NCBI GenBank assembly: GCA_950106755.1
Contig: OX467087.1
Coordinates: 14,140,047-14,204,046 of the forward strand
Reading direction: 5' to 3'
DNA length: 64,000 bases
Source of the DNA: Climacium dendroides
Lineage: Eukaryota > Streptophyta > Bryopsida > Hypnales > Climaciaceae
A model generated the notes under the pieces. That model searched no databases. It had not been told where the DNA came from and saw nothing but the letters and a program-made list of their open reading frames with translations. The position numbers and the translations under genes were made by a program. Shown in pieces: positions 38,900 through 51,520 of the stretch (the stretch's first letter is position 1; each line of letters begins with the position of its first letter).

Positions 38900-40900
38900 A
38901 TACTCCAAATGGTGAGCATTAGAAGGACAAGTGTAAGGTGGAGTTGGGTTCGTTTTGGGTAGTGAATGGCTCTAGTCCATTTATACGAATGTAGAGGTGA
39001 TGACCTTATAAGCGTTTGATTTTGTATAGGGCGATGTCTAAGCAAGAGGGCATTTTAGGAAGAAAAAAAAAAGGCATGACAAAAAGGGTGGAACCTAATG
39101 AGGTGGCACTTTTTTCCCAAATGCCCAATGATAAGAGGCATTGCCCAATGTAAACCGTGAGTAGGCAACATGATATTTTTGGATGACAGAACTTTTCAGA
39201 TGAAAAATCTATAATGCCCAATTATGCGGGCAAAATTGTATAATTGGGCATTTATGGGTATGAAAACGCTAATTGTGGCATAGAATCCTCCCACGGAATG
39301 AACAAGATAAATCCTAGTAGTGGTTTATGAGTACACTTTCTTTTGTTTTAACTTCTTTTCTACAATATGTTTTGATACTATTAGTGTCGTTTCTTACTTT
39401 GCATCAAATGGGTTTTGGCATCACTTATATGATACTTGGAGCAAGCTATACCTTGCATCTTTGAAATTTTGTAACTAACTTGCAATGCTAAAACTAGTTG
39501 CATTTTGATTTGTAGTCCTTTAGCAATGTGCAAAAATTGTTGTTAATTTTTTAGCCCCTAAAGGACCATTGTCCCTTCAATGGACAAATTGGATTTTGGG
39601 TAGGTACCTACGGGCTGAAATTTTGTCATGATCTTTTGAAACTTCTTTTGAAGATAGAAAAATTGATGAGCTTTATGGGAATATAATTTCTTTTTCAATT
39701 GATGCCTAGGAACGAAAATTATGCCCAAATAAGTTCAAAACAGGGGAAAGGGGGTAGCAAAAGAAAACTTCAAAAATTTGAATTTTTTTTCTAAATTTTT
39801 TCTTCTCATAGATTATATTTTTGTCTACATGGGAATCTTTGATTCATTCAATTTGAACTTTTAATGAGGAAGTTATAGACAATCTTGTTTTTTCGGGTAG
39901 TTAGAACATCTTCCTGAAAAATAACTTATAGAATTCATTTCTGAATGCAATTTTTACAATTTTTCTAAAAAACTTTTACATGATTTTGTTTGATTGCTAG
40001 AACAATCTCACCATTGGGATTAGTGCATTTTAATTCCATCTTAAAGATATTAGTAATTTAGATTTTCCTTCTTTGTCATACCTATTCTACTTACCAATTT
40101 TTTTAAGCATGAAAATTAAGTTTTTTTCTGAATTTTTTTTCACTAGACTCTCAACTCAATTTCCCACAATAAGGATTTAAAGCTCAAAACTCTGTAGTGC
40201 AAAAAATTTAAGTTAATAAAGTTCAAAGTCAAATAATCCAATCCCACAAGGTGCTAAAAAAATTGTTTTTTTTCACTATAAACGCAAATATCTTTTAATT
40301 CATGCAGTCAAAATTTCTGTAATTTTTTCCACACATTCTCATACTAGTCAGGTATAAGATCCTATAGTTGGATGTGAAAAAAGAATAATTTTCAAATTTT
40401 TTTACTCTTTGCTACAAAAATAGAAATGGTAGTTTTGAATGTTTGTTGGCCCTTGGTCCTTTAGGAATTAAAGTACATTGGTTGTGCCATACACCTTGTT
40501 GTTTCATTGAATTCAATGAAGTTTTGTTCAATTTTGTCTTGGGTACAATTTTGAGATTCTATATGTGTTCGCCGCATGCGCATAAAAAATAATGAAGGGC
40601 TATTAATATGGCAAGCCTTCAATAAGAAGGGCAAATTTGTTTTAGTAAAGCTTTCATTTGAAAAGTAAGGTAGACCCACTTTTCAAATTCAAGCAGTGGC
40701 TGAGGGGGACCAGCTATTCATAGGAGATCAACCACTCCTTATTATAATACCTTCCCAACAGTAAAAGCCTTATTCTGATTGGTCCAAAACTAAAAACAAA
40801 CTTCAGGAAAACCGAAAACGCGGGAGCCAGAGGGGTCACTGACTGGCTGGTGCGGTAATAGCTTTAAAAGTTACCCTTTTTACATGCGTGAAGACGAAGT
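38900..40900. other. Intergenic between the F-box and sedlin genes
   Basis: This stretch contains the dispersed repeat at 39540-39790 and an imperfect relative of 41440-41580 near 39030-39240 (a run of A, then GGGTGGAACC / GAGGGTAAAGCC, CCCAATG and ATTGCCCAA). No gene is supported. Confidence 0.4.
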
Positions 40901-40929
40901 GACTCTTTCTTTTTTAAACTAGCAAAGTG

Positions 40930-41205
40930 GCTGGTGACCAGGGCCTTTTTTTTTGGCTTTAGAGTGCCAGATTGCACCAGAAAAAAAATAAATTGGATAA
41001 AAAAATAAATTTTGAATGAAATTGCTAGATTGTGGATGAAAATAGAATTAGAGACATGCAATATGAGCAAATATGATATTTTTTTGTCGAATATTTGGAT
41101 GGATGCTGAAATTTGGAGCACCACTATTTCCACTTTGGCACTTAATAAAAAATGAAAAATTTCCACTTTGGCACTTAATAAAAAATGAAAAAAAAACCCT
41201 GCTTG
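40930..41205 (+). repeat. Dispersed repeat, partner of 14830-15115
   Basis: AGATTGCACCAGAAAAAAAA, TTGTGGATGAAAA and AATTTGGAGCACCACTAT occur in the same order as in the partner copy. A 30-bp stretch (TTTCCACTTTGGCACTTAAT and following) is tandemly repeated inside it at about 41128-41190. Confidence 0.7.
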
Positions 41206-42441
41206 TGACACATTTGTAAGTAATTCAACAACACGTGTTGGTAGCTTTGACCAAATGGGTAAAGGTATGAACCCCTATTTCCATCATTAATTTAATTACA
41301 ATTGAACATAGTTCCTATTATTAAACAATAACTATTATTACTAGATTTTATTGGCAATTGAAAAGGAGATTCTAATGTATTTTTGCATGCATTACTTGGA
41401 CATTTTATGTATATGACAATTATCAAGGCTGAAATTTTTTTGAAAAAAAATAGGCTAACAAGGAGGGTAAAGCCCAATGAAGAATGTTTGTTTAAAGAGG
41501 AGATTGCCCAAGGTAAATGCCTGCCTAGAAATGGATGAAATATGTGATCAATGAATGAAAAATCCATAATCACTGATTACTTGGATTTCTCATGTCAGGA
41601 GGAGATTACAAGAAATAATTTGCCCGCCTTCTATCATTTATACCTATCACATATAGGTCTTCAAATTTTCTTAAAACATTGAAACCACGTGTTAATGATA
41701 TTGAACATTTTTCAGATGTTTTTTCACAAAGGTATGTTTATCTAAGATATTCATGAATGTTATAGATATATGTGTATGTTGATTTCGATTCAGGGTGCTT
41801 GTTGGAGACGGGTGCCAAGTCAAATATCATTGTTTTATTATTAGCAATTAACAATATAATACAAACAAATATGAGTTAAATAAATTACTCTGTAGTAAGG
41901 AAAATTGCCAGAGAGGATTTTCTGAACCGAACATACCGTACGACACTGGAAAAATCTATCAGAGAAAGTCGGATAGTGGAATGGGAGTAAATTGACTCTC
42001 AGAGCCCTTCAAAATGTACATGAAGTGCATAGATGGTGTACCCGCATATTACAGAGCTCCAAGTACAATAAATTTGAGGTAGGAAGTACTGATATGGGTG
42101 CTACATGTAGCAAACCAACCAGTGAAGAACAGCTCCCTACGCAATAACACGAGCAACATAACCAACAATGATCGAGGATCAATGCGCTTCTGTAATCTGT
42201 ACAATCCCAGTTACTTGAACTCTGCAAAACAGTCGCCCACTCTCCGCAATTTGGGTCGAACACGGAAATGCACACCTCATGTACTGTAACTGCAGCAACT
42301 TGTGCATCAATTAGACACTCAGCAGTTCCTTAAGCTTCTCTTGCAGTTGACATTCAAAGCACCGTTAATCAGGGCATATGCAGAATACAGACTGGGTGTC
42401 CACATTTGTGGCTGTCTTCACAAATACGTCGGGACTTGTCC

Positions 42442-44532
42442 TCACAAATACTTTCTTGCAAGAGCACGGACCCTCGTATCAAAAAAAGGCGAGGTGATAC
42501 GTGAGCCGGGTACATACAGAGGGTTCAACAACATCTGCAGCTCACAAAGATTGCATTAGAGACTGACGCAGTCTTATTCTTTTGATAAGAAGGTTGACGA
42601 GGGAGTAGTGTATTAGAGAACCTACCATGAACACCCTGCGTTTGATAGAGTATCAAAGGCAACAAAGCCCTATGCGTTTATACTATCCTGGATTGGGGTC
42701 TTCCAAAGCACCAGATGTAGAAGAAGACACCTAATGCACAGGACGAAACTCTATAGTATGTTGGATTTCCTCTTCGGGGTCCACTATGATACAAACTTCC
42801 CAAGTGGATTAATTTGACAGTACAAGAACCACTAGTTGAAAAACAGAGCTGGAGCCGCCCATGATTGATGGCACATCCAAATGGTACAGGACATCCATTA
42901 CGAGTTCATTTTCCATAAGCAAAACATGAACTACATAACCGGCGAATCGCGAGAGTGGCGAGCAAGTTATGAGACCTAAAAACGTCAAGTTGTCTGCACT
43001 GATCTACAATGTTCACAATTGTACGTTTTGTTGATTGAAAACTTCACAAAAAAGGATAAGAGTTATGGGCTCTGACATTCTTGCCACTAGCTAAACAAGA
43101 TAGCTTTAAACTTGAATCTGGCATATGGGAGGAAGAGGCCCTTATGTGATAGTGACATAGAGATTCACCTTAATGTAGAGTTCATGGACTTCTTGAAAGA
43201 AGTTTTTGATACCATCCTCGTTACGAGAGTCGTGCAGTAGCATAAGCCGAGTGTGGCCCGCAGTCACATACACAGAGACCAGCAAATCGTTGAACTTATC
43301 CACCAGCTTCAAAAACCTGACAACCCCAATACAATCACAATCATACAACAGATTTGAAGGACAAAGTAGAAATCCTTAGTTTTACAGTGAGAATTGAAAA
43401 ATTCCTTACTTACGACTGATCACAACAGAACAAGATTCCCAATAGTAAATTGGACTGTTTCAAAAGCTTTTAGACAATATTGTAAAGAGAACCTTTCCTA
43501 AGATTCTCAGTAGGTCTCCCCATTGACATAGGGATCATACGGAAGCCTCCCCATGATACATACGGAGGCGTCCATAGGATCTTTGTGCCCACAGGGAGAC
43601 CTTCCATGATTCATGAGGACGATTCTCTTTTAAGTTCCTGAAACAGTCTAGGTTCATTAAAAACCTCATCACCAGACGCACTCAAATATTGTGCAATGAG
43701 CTTATCCTAGTAGAATTGCTCAAAAGGATTGAACAATCTTTGCACATTCGTGGGAGGCGAATTTATTTCGATCGTGGAACACAGGTGGTCGAGTAGACTT
43801 ACATATTATTGGTGTTCCAAACGACATCTTGGACAATGTCCAGGGAAGCATGAAGAATAAATTGATGCAAATGTGCTGCCTCGTCTTTCTGCATTCCAAA
43901 TGGCATAGACAATGAGAAGATTACAGTCACATGCTGTATCACCTACCCCCTTCTTTCAACCGCAAAACATTTATCGGTTTTGACACGAACAACATTGTAA
44001 TAAACGGTTGCGCAAAAACATTGCAACAAACAACCGAAGACTAAGCTGCGGACACAACCTCCAATTCTTACAGAAAACTCACCTTTAGAACAGCAGTGTG
44101 CTTCAAACCTTGACGAAAGGGCATTGACAGAGAAAGTGGTTGAACTTTTTACTGATCAATCACAACATTCAATAAAATAGAAACTATGAAGACTCCAAGA
44201 GACACTTATCATGGTGAAAAGAAGACAATTGCAGTTCTCTTAATCTATGAGCAACAACGAACAACATGAGAGATGATGCAGAACTCGATGTCCAATTCAA
44301 CACAGTGCCGCTGGCGAAGTGAAAGAGGTGGAAAGCAGGTTTAGGGTTCCAGAATTTAGCGTCCACTCCCACATTGCCATCGATCGCATTCCAGTCGTCT
44401 GAAATCAATTCAACCAATGAAGGAATCGACAATGGCGAATAGCAAGCCCACCTTGGGAGCAGTCCCGACTTCGCTCTCGTAGATAGGACTGTCATCGCGC
44501 GACACAATGACGAAGCAGGCCGTGCTCGACAT
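42442..44532 (-). CDS. TRAPPC2: Trafficking protein particle complex subunit 2 (sedlin / Trs20)
   Basis: TRAPPC2 is a small longin-fold subunit of the TRAPP complexes, which tether ER-to-Golgi vesicles and act with Rab GTPases on cytoplasmic membrane faces. Exons 44532-44452, 43888-43803, 43316-43169 and 42534-42442 (minus strand) have GT/AG borders and fitting phases (0, 2, 0) and encode 135 residues, the length I recall for the Arabidopsis protein. Recognisable family segments: [19 protein letters not shown] in exon 1, [16 protein letters not shown] in exon 2, [19 protein letters not shown] and [17 protein letters not shown] in exon 3, and [10 protein letters not shown] then ALARKYL at the stop. 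The start ATG precedes SSTACFVIV. No lesion is seen. The exons are too short to stand out as open frames, so this gene is easily missed. Symbol assigned by homology. Confidence 0.93.
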
Positions 44533-44899
44533 ATTTCTCCACTTGCAATCCGAAAAATCACCTAAACCCTCTTCACGTCACATCTTCTGCAGACTCGGCC
44601 CTGTATCGAAACAACAGAATCCAGTTCTAAAAGAAGAATCAACAATCCGGAATTGCAAGCTCCGAAAGCAAAGATCCAGACTGCGAACGAATCGAGAGTG
44701 GTGGAGGCACACTAAGTTAGGGTTTCATTTCCCCCTGTTCAGTAACTTACCCATTCACTACCTTACAGTAGTGAGTCACCCACTCATTGAGCCTTCTCAA
44801 TTTCAAATATTCTCTTTGAAAAATTTAGTATCGACCAGGTGAATTTTGAGTTCATAAGGTAGAAACACCCCAAACCGTTACTTTAAGCAATTCAGCATA

Positions 44900-45965
44900 G
44901 TTGGAGGCATACTGTCTAAAAATAATATTTTTGTAGTATATGCAAGTGAAAATCATGAATATTAAAAAAAAATAGAATTTTTGAACATTGTATGTAATTT
45001 TTATGATTTTTCAAAGTGTCGGTTGCCTAGACCACTGTTGTTGGAGCTATCAGCAAATTAGAGTTCAGTATGTGTCCTTCAAGTGCATCAGCAAATCAAA
45101 GTTAAACATGTGTAAGACACATTAATAGAACTCCAGGGACACTTTAAAGGTACTCTATGGAACAAGGATTAGGAACATAGTCGGAATTTAGTATGTGTCC
45201 TTCAAGTGCATTAACAAATCAACCTTATTTGTAATCAAAGGCTCTAAATTAGCTAGTAGAGGTGCAGAAGATAAATTAAACTTGGCATTTAGAGAATAAC
45301 CAATTCAAAATGACTTCTTATTGAAAAGTCTTTTTCCATCCAAAATTTATAATAATAAGTAAATGTACATCGAGACTCAATTGTCACAACACTTTATTAT
45401 GACTAGTGTCTATTCTATAATTTTTATCATGATTTTAGATTGAGATTATATTTTCAATCTATTGAAGAAATTATAATTATCCCCTTTATTATCAAGCAAA
45501 TGAAACAATTATTCCAATTATAATTTCAAGGAGTCTAAAGGTCAAAATCTAAATCACACAATATTGTGTATTTTCCATTCAAGTTACATTCTTTCAAATA
45601 TGATCTGAAGTGTATATACAAATCTTTTAGGACTTTATGTTAATCTCTAAATTTAAATGTATCATTGTAATAGTTACAATGGAGTAGTTACTTAAATGTA
45701 TTGGTATACTCTTAGGAATATATTATTTGTAGATTTCCTCTAAGTATCCAAATTTTTATTTTATTTTTACATATTTTTTCCAAGCTCAATTATTCTCCAA
45801 TACTATCCTTGAAATAAAACATAATCAGGAGTTGTTCCTTGCTTTCACCTAATTGATACCATCCAAAGTAAAAAAGATAATCTTGGATAGCAAAAAAATC
45901 TTTAAAAAATGAAACAAAATTTTTAAAAGAAAAAAGAAGTGTTTCTTTCAATTTAAACAACAATA
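44900..45965. other. Intergenic, AT-rich
   Basis: A short duplicated phrase (TATGTGTCCTTCAAGTGCAT at about 45070 and 45192) is the only structure seen. No gene. Confidence 0.4.
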
Positions 45966-45970
45966 TTTTA

Positions 45971-47379
45971 GGGTGATTGCAAGAAACACCTATTGGTTTT
46001 GTTGTGTTTCACAATACTTATGTTGTTGTTTTTCCTAAAGTGCTTTAAATTAAATTAGAATTTTAAAAAAAAATTTAGAAACATAGCCTACTTTAAGTAG
46101 GGTGATTGCAAGAAACTCTTGTTAATTTTGTTGCATTTTAAATAGTACTCATAATTTTTTTCTAGAGTACTTTAAAATTAAAAGAATAATTTTTTAAAAC
46201 TCTAAAAATATGGTTAATGTAAACACCTTAAGGTGAAGGTAACCACTGGAGGAAAAGCATAGAAAAATTCTTTAAGTAGAAGAACTTGAAAAGTGCAAAA
46301 TCTCAAGATAATAGATATTTTGATGTTTTAATTAGTTCAGAATAGAAAATAAAATAAAATAAAAATTAGACATTTTTAACAACTCTATGGAGATGGTCAT
46401 TCACCAAAAGAACCACCAAAATAAAAATTTATATGTTTCAAAATGCAAGTAGAAAGAAGCTCATTTTGTGGACTTCTACACAATTAACTAATTTAAATTC
46501 CTATGGACAATAGCTATAAGCTAGTCTATTAGAAGGTCATCCCTCTAAATTTCAGCTTGTAATTTGTTTTGGGGGTTATAAAATAGTACTATCTTCCTCC
46601 CCAAATTGACTCAAGTGTGATATAAAAATTGGAAGCTATTTTTGGATAGTATTTTTTTTAAATTCCAAAAAATTAAGCGAGGTGAATAATAGTAGATCAT
46701 AAGTACCTTATGTATACATCTTGAGTCATTAGGAGCCAAAATACAAAATTTATGGCCAAAAAACAAATCAACACATATGGTGTGATGCAAAATCATAGGA
46801 TAGGTATTAAAGTGTTTCTTGCAATCACCTAGTAGCCAAACTAGAAAAGTGCCAAATCTAAAGAAAATAGATAATAAAGTTTATTAATTTATAAATAATA
46901 AATAATAATAAATATAAATAAAAATAGTTTGTTTGTAACAACTTTATTAAAAAAAAATGGTCATTCACCTCCCCAAATAATATTTTATATATTTTATAAT
47001 GCAAGCAGAAAAAATTCACTTTGTGGATTTTTATAGTTCCATATCATGCAAAATTAACTATTTTAAGAATTCATTTGAAAAGCAACTACACATCTATTAC
47101 AAGACTTTCTTTTTTGAATTTAACTCCAAATTTATTTTTTGGGGTACTAAATGGTTAAAAAATAAAACCAAATTAGCAATTGTGACAAAAATGGGGGGCT
47201 ATTTTGGAACAATAAAATACTTTTGAGGTATGCAAAAAATTAAAGATGTATAATTGTCATGAGTACCTTATATATAAATTTTGAGTCATTTGGAGCCAAA
47301 ATACAACAATTATGGTCAAAAAACAAATTAGCATGCATAGTGTGACAAATTATAGTACAAGTATTTCTTGCAATCACCC
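45971..47379. mobile_element. Nested terminal-inverted-repeat elements, GGGTGATTGCAAGAAAC ends
   Basis: GGGTGATTGCAAGAAAC occurs at 45971 and 46100. Its reverse complement occurs at 46814-46829 and 47364-47379, giving two left and two right ends. The body is also duplicated: about 46260-46835 and 46840-47380 share ATGGTCATTCACC, ATGCAAG[T/C]AGAAA, TTTGTGGA, GTACCTTAT, TTGAGTCATT[A/T]GGAGCCA and CAAAAAACAAAT in order. The inner pair (46101-46829) is flanked by TAG on both sides. No transposase is visible, so these are non-autonomous. Confidence 0.7.
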
Positions 47380-47568
47380 CTTGAAATTTACATAGTTAAA
47401 GCTCTAAAAATATCTTCCACACATTTTTATATTAATCTAGTATAGGATCTTGTGGATGAATATGCAAAATACTACTACATTGGGAAGGGCTTAGTGCCTT
47501 AGTCACTACTTAGACGTTGCTTTTAACAATACGGGAATCTCAAAACTTAACTTAACAAACATTGTCTT

Positions 47569-47676
47569 CATGGTTGTCATACTGGACAACTTACTATTCA
47601 TTTTTCGTCCTGATGAATAGTAACTTGTCCTACATGAAAAAAAATGAATAGTAACTTGTCCAGTATGACAACCATG
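47569..47676. mobile_element. Foldback MITE, copy 1 (108 bp)
   Basis: The element begins CATGGTTGTCATACTGG and ends with its exact reverse complement. Arms of about 35 bp with few mismatches are separated by a short loop. Flanks ATTGTCTT and ATTGGCTT match at 7 of 8 positions, consistent with an 8-bp (hAT-like) target duplication. Confidence 0.85.
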
Positions 47677-48824
47677 ATTGGCTTATAACATTGCTTTAAT
47701 GTTGATACCAATTTAGCTTCATTTATAGCATTGCTTTAGCAATGTTTGAATTTATCATTGGAAATGTTTGCTCTCATCTTGTATAAGAATGTTTTCAATG
47801 AATATTCTATTCTTCAAATATAATTGAATTTTATTTTTCATAAAAAGATAATAAATATATATTTTATATTAAATATTGAAGTTTTATATAATATTACATT
47901 GCATACAATGTACAACATATTATATTATCTTTTGTACATGAATATTATATATAGAAATGTATATTGTATAATATAGTATAATGCTTAGTAGATTAGCTCT
48001 TGAAGTCCCAAAATCCTTCGGAAAACAAATGGGTATTTGGGATTTAAGGTAGGCTTCTATGATCTCAATTTTTATTATAATTTTTTGAATTTTTTAAAGG
48101 TAGAAAATATATTAGCTTTGTAAGGATATAATTCTTATTCCAATCAATGCCCATGAGCAAAAGTTATGCAATCAAATCTAAAAATAATAAAATCCTAGCA
48201 CTACAAGTAATATAAACAAATTGCAAAATTTTGAAATCAATTTTAAGGTTTTTTTCCTCGTAGAATATATTTCTCTCTATATAGAAATCTTGAAATCATT
48301 TCCTTTGAAAAAGTGATGAGAAAGTTCCAAATTTTTTTTCTTGTAGGCATTTAAAGTTTAAAAAAAATAATGTCTTGACTTTGATTCTAAATTCAATTTA
48401 TTAATTTCTCATAAATTGAAAAAGTTTTGCAAGGTTTGATTTTCTTGCTAAAACTATCTCATTGTTAGATAGATTTTTATATTTTTAATTCATCTTTATT
48501 TATAACTAACAAAAAATTTTGGCTTTCCTTTCCATCCCTAGCCTATTTTTACTTATCAATTCTTTAAGGAGGAAAATAAATTTTATTTATTTATTCATTC
48601 AATTCAATTCTTCAATGTAAAATTAAAAAAAATCCAAATCAATAATACTAAGGTAAGAACTTTAATCCTTCAAAAATCTTATAATTTAGTGAGGCAATCC
48701 ATGGATTCCGTGGCAATGTCCCCAAATAAAGATTTCTTCACTTCAAAGTTCAAATGCTAATATCTTTCAATCTATGCAGTCGAACTTCATGAAATTTTTT
48801 TCTCACATTTTCATATAAATTGAC

Positions 48825-48977
48825 CATGGTTGTCATACTGGACAAGTTATTATTCATTTCTTGTCCTGTAGGATGAGTTATTATTCATCAAATGTACCTC
48901 TCAAGTACATTTGATGAATAGTAACTCATCCTGCAGAACGAAAAATGAATAGTAACTTGTTCAGTATGACAACCATG
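48825..48977. mobile_element. Foldback MITE, copy 2 (153 bp)
   Basis: Same termini as the copy at 47569, with a longer central hairpin (GATGAGTTATTATTCATCAA against TTGATGAATAGTAACTCATC). The whole unit is nearly palindromic. No convincing target duplication is seen at this site. Confidence 0.85.
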
Positions 48978-49449
48978 ATTTGATTGACAAGGAGATCTTG
49001 ACAATTCAATATTAAAAAATTTAGTTTTTTGATTTCTTGATTCAATGCAACAAAAGGATAGAAACAACAATTATGAGTGGTTTTTGACATAAAAGAGGCC
49101 TTGCTACTTCAAGGGTTAAGATTTAAAACTTCATACAATTTTTATATTTTCTATCCCCTTCTACTATGATTAAGATTATAGGACAATGCCTTAAAAACAA
49201 GAGAACAACAATACAATGTTGAAGATGTCATTGAAGCAACATTTGATTCTTGAATTTTTCTATTTTTGTGAACCTTTGCACAAGGGAGTGATTGTGTCTT
49301 AACAAAACATGATTTTTTACCTTTGCAAATCCTAGTAGTAAAAGAAACAAATGTTTGAAAGTTTTGCTCTCTAATGCAATTTAGAAATGACAATTTTGGC
49401 TAGAGTGGTGTTCAATAAAACATGGTCATAGTGAACTTTTGGGCTCATA

Positions 49450-50332
49450 AAATCTAATCATTTAAAAAAATTCACAACTTGTTTACAATATAAATGGTGT
49501 GCAATCCTTATCCCAGTCATTTAATTTGATGATCAACTTTAAACAGAAATTCTGAACTTTTGCACGGGTGATTCCATTTGAGCACGCCGGCCATGTAAGC
49601 GATCGTTTGACCAATTTATTCAACAGGCTCAATCCAACAACAATTGAAATTTACCCAAGTACCCAACCACGCCATTTTCAATCACAGAAAATGGAAAAAA
49701 AATAAATTAATCACTTGAATGAGTATTTATCAAACAAAAGGTCACCGCAGTAGCTAGGGCGCACCTTCACATGCATTTAATTCGAATGTTTTCAAGCCCT
49801 CTATAGACTCACCGACTCACCGGGGGCTCCACGGCAAAGAACTAAGTTAGTGCCTGAATCAGCTGGAAGTCGAAGATGATTCAGCATATAATTCTATTAA
49901 TGCCTCGAACAATGCCACTGACAGTTATCATTGAAAATGCTTGCGTATATATTCGCCCGGACAAATTACCGTTGAAGCTCGATACTCACATTATGTTTGC
50001 TTGCCTCGTTGGTGCATAAGTATACACCAGCTGCAGTGAAAGAAACAATCATTCCTGACTCTTTTGATCAGATGCTTTTGCAATTGTATATGGCTCTTGG
50101 ATTTCGAGTATAGAAATTTGCTTGTTAGTCTCGGCTAGCTGTTAGTCGATCTCGAGAGTTGCTAGACAGTACGTTAAGTTAGTACTGCCTCCTGAAGGAG
50201 TGTTTGCAACACCCGCACTGACGTGAAATTCTTCTGGTAAGACCGTAAGACCTGCTGGGGTAGATGGGGACATGGGGTTCACCGTGCCAGAGTGTCACAG
50301 AATGAACATTTGGCAGCATACAGGTCTGAGCC
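49450..50332. other. Intergenic, GC rising toward the gene cluster
   Basis: No gene is recognised. Composition shifts from AT-rich to mixed near 49560. Confidence 0.35.
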
Positions 50333-50662
50333 ATGTATAACTCAGGAGCTGGCTATGTGTTTCAACTGATCCAGTCTCGGAATTCGCTTAAAATCCAACG
50401 ACCACTAATTCTAGCTGACCAAGGCATGTTAGTAGACCAAAGCGTGCCTTTCGATCAGATCGAACTGTGTAGAGCGGAAAATGCATGTATCATGCCAGTT
50501 TATGGCTATCTCAACGTCGACATCAAATTGAATTTCGATATGGTCAGTGACGGATATACCGTAGTACGTAGCGTCGCTGCCTCGCTGGCTGATTCTGTGT
50601 ATTTGGACGAAAAAAGAGTCACTCTGATCCGTGCAAGACGAACCGTGTGGTCCTGCAGCTAG
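50333..50662 (+). CDS. Uncharacterised open frame, 109 codons
   Basis: Starts ATGTATAACTCAGG and ends at TAG 50660-50662. It could be the last exon of a larger gene, because GCATACAG just upstream resembles a splice acceptor. The translation (for example MPVYGYLNVDIKLNFDM, SVAASLADSVYLDEKR) has ordinary amino-acid composition and balanced codon use, unlike the shadow frames nearby, but shows no domain I recognise. It may equally be chance. Confidence 0.25.
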   Translation: MYNSGAGYVFQLIQSRNSLKIQRPLILADQGMLVDQSVPFDQIELCRAENACIMPVYGYLNVDIKLNFDMVSDGYTVVRSVAASLADSVYLDEKRVTLIRARRTVWSCS

Positions 50663-51316
50663 CTAGACGTGAAGTGATTGGGCAATTCTACCTCGGACAG
50701 GAGGAATGCAATTCAGACTAAGGGTGAAAACCCACGACAGCAGCCAAACAGGTCACATGAATAGATAGATAATACCCAAGCCCAGAGAATCAAGCAAGAA
50801 AGATTCAAAAATGGGATAGGTCGACCAGTACTCACATCAGCAATGTTCAGCAATGCAGGTGCGTGGCTGCTCCCCATGACCCACAGTGGCAGAGCAGGCC
50901 AATTGATCGCATGCACAAATGCAATGAATCAAGGTCACTATCATGGAGACAGCCCTGCACAGTCAAGGGCGTTGCTTTTCTGGCTAGATCACGATGCAAT
51001 TTATCCCCTGCAGCAATTAAAGTGGGTCCCGAGCTGAACTGCCTGCTAAGAAGCAGATCGGTCCCAAAGTCGTTGTCAATTCTGAAGCAGTCAAGACGAG
51101 CCAGGACTGGCCCAGAATCATCAATAATGATCCATGATCAATCAAACGCAGGTGGGGGACGCAGCACTCTAGTGGGGACCGGGCATGAATGATCCATTGA
51201 TTCCATTCAAGTCAGTATGTCCTTGACATTCAAGTAGGTCTAGCTACCTAGAGTAAGCCAAGAGAATCGAAAATGAAAAAATCATGAATTAAAACTTCGA
51301 GGGTGGTTAAGTGACG

Positions 51317-51324
51317 TATATATA
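51317..51324 (+). promoter_or_regulatory. Probable TATA box of the SABATH gene
   Basis: TATATATA follows GTGACG and lies about 200 bp before the ATG at 51521. It is followed by the C/T-rich GCCCGGCCTCCTTCAC segment typical of a plant transcription start region. Confidence 0.6.
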
Positions 51325-51520
51325 CAGCCCGGCCTCCTTCACTTGCATTTGCACTTCAGGAGTCGTCGCTTCAGTGCACTTGCTTGATCGATTCGGTGAG
51401 CGCCTCAGTCTCCTTGCAAAGGCAATGCTTGTTAAGAATATTCGCTATTTGTTTTGAATTGTACATACCGTTTAGGGAATTGTGCACTATCGAATTGCTT
51501 ATACGTGGGCTGTTCTAGTT

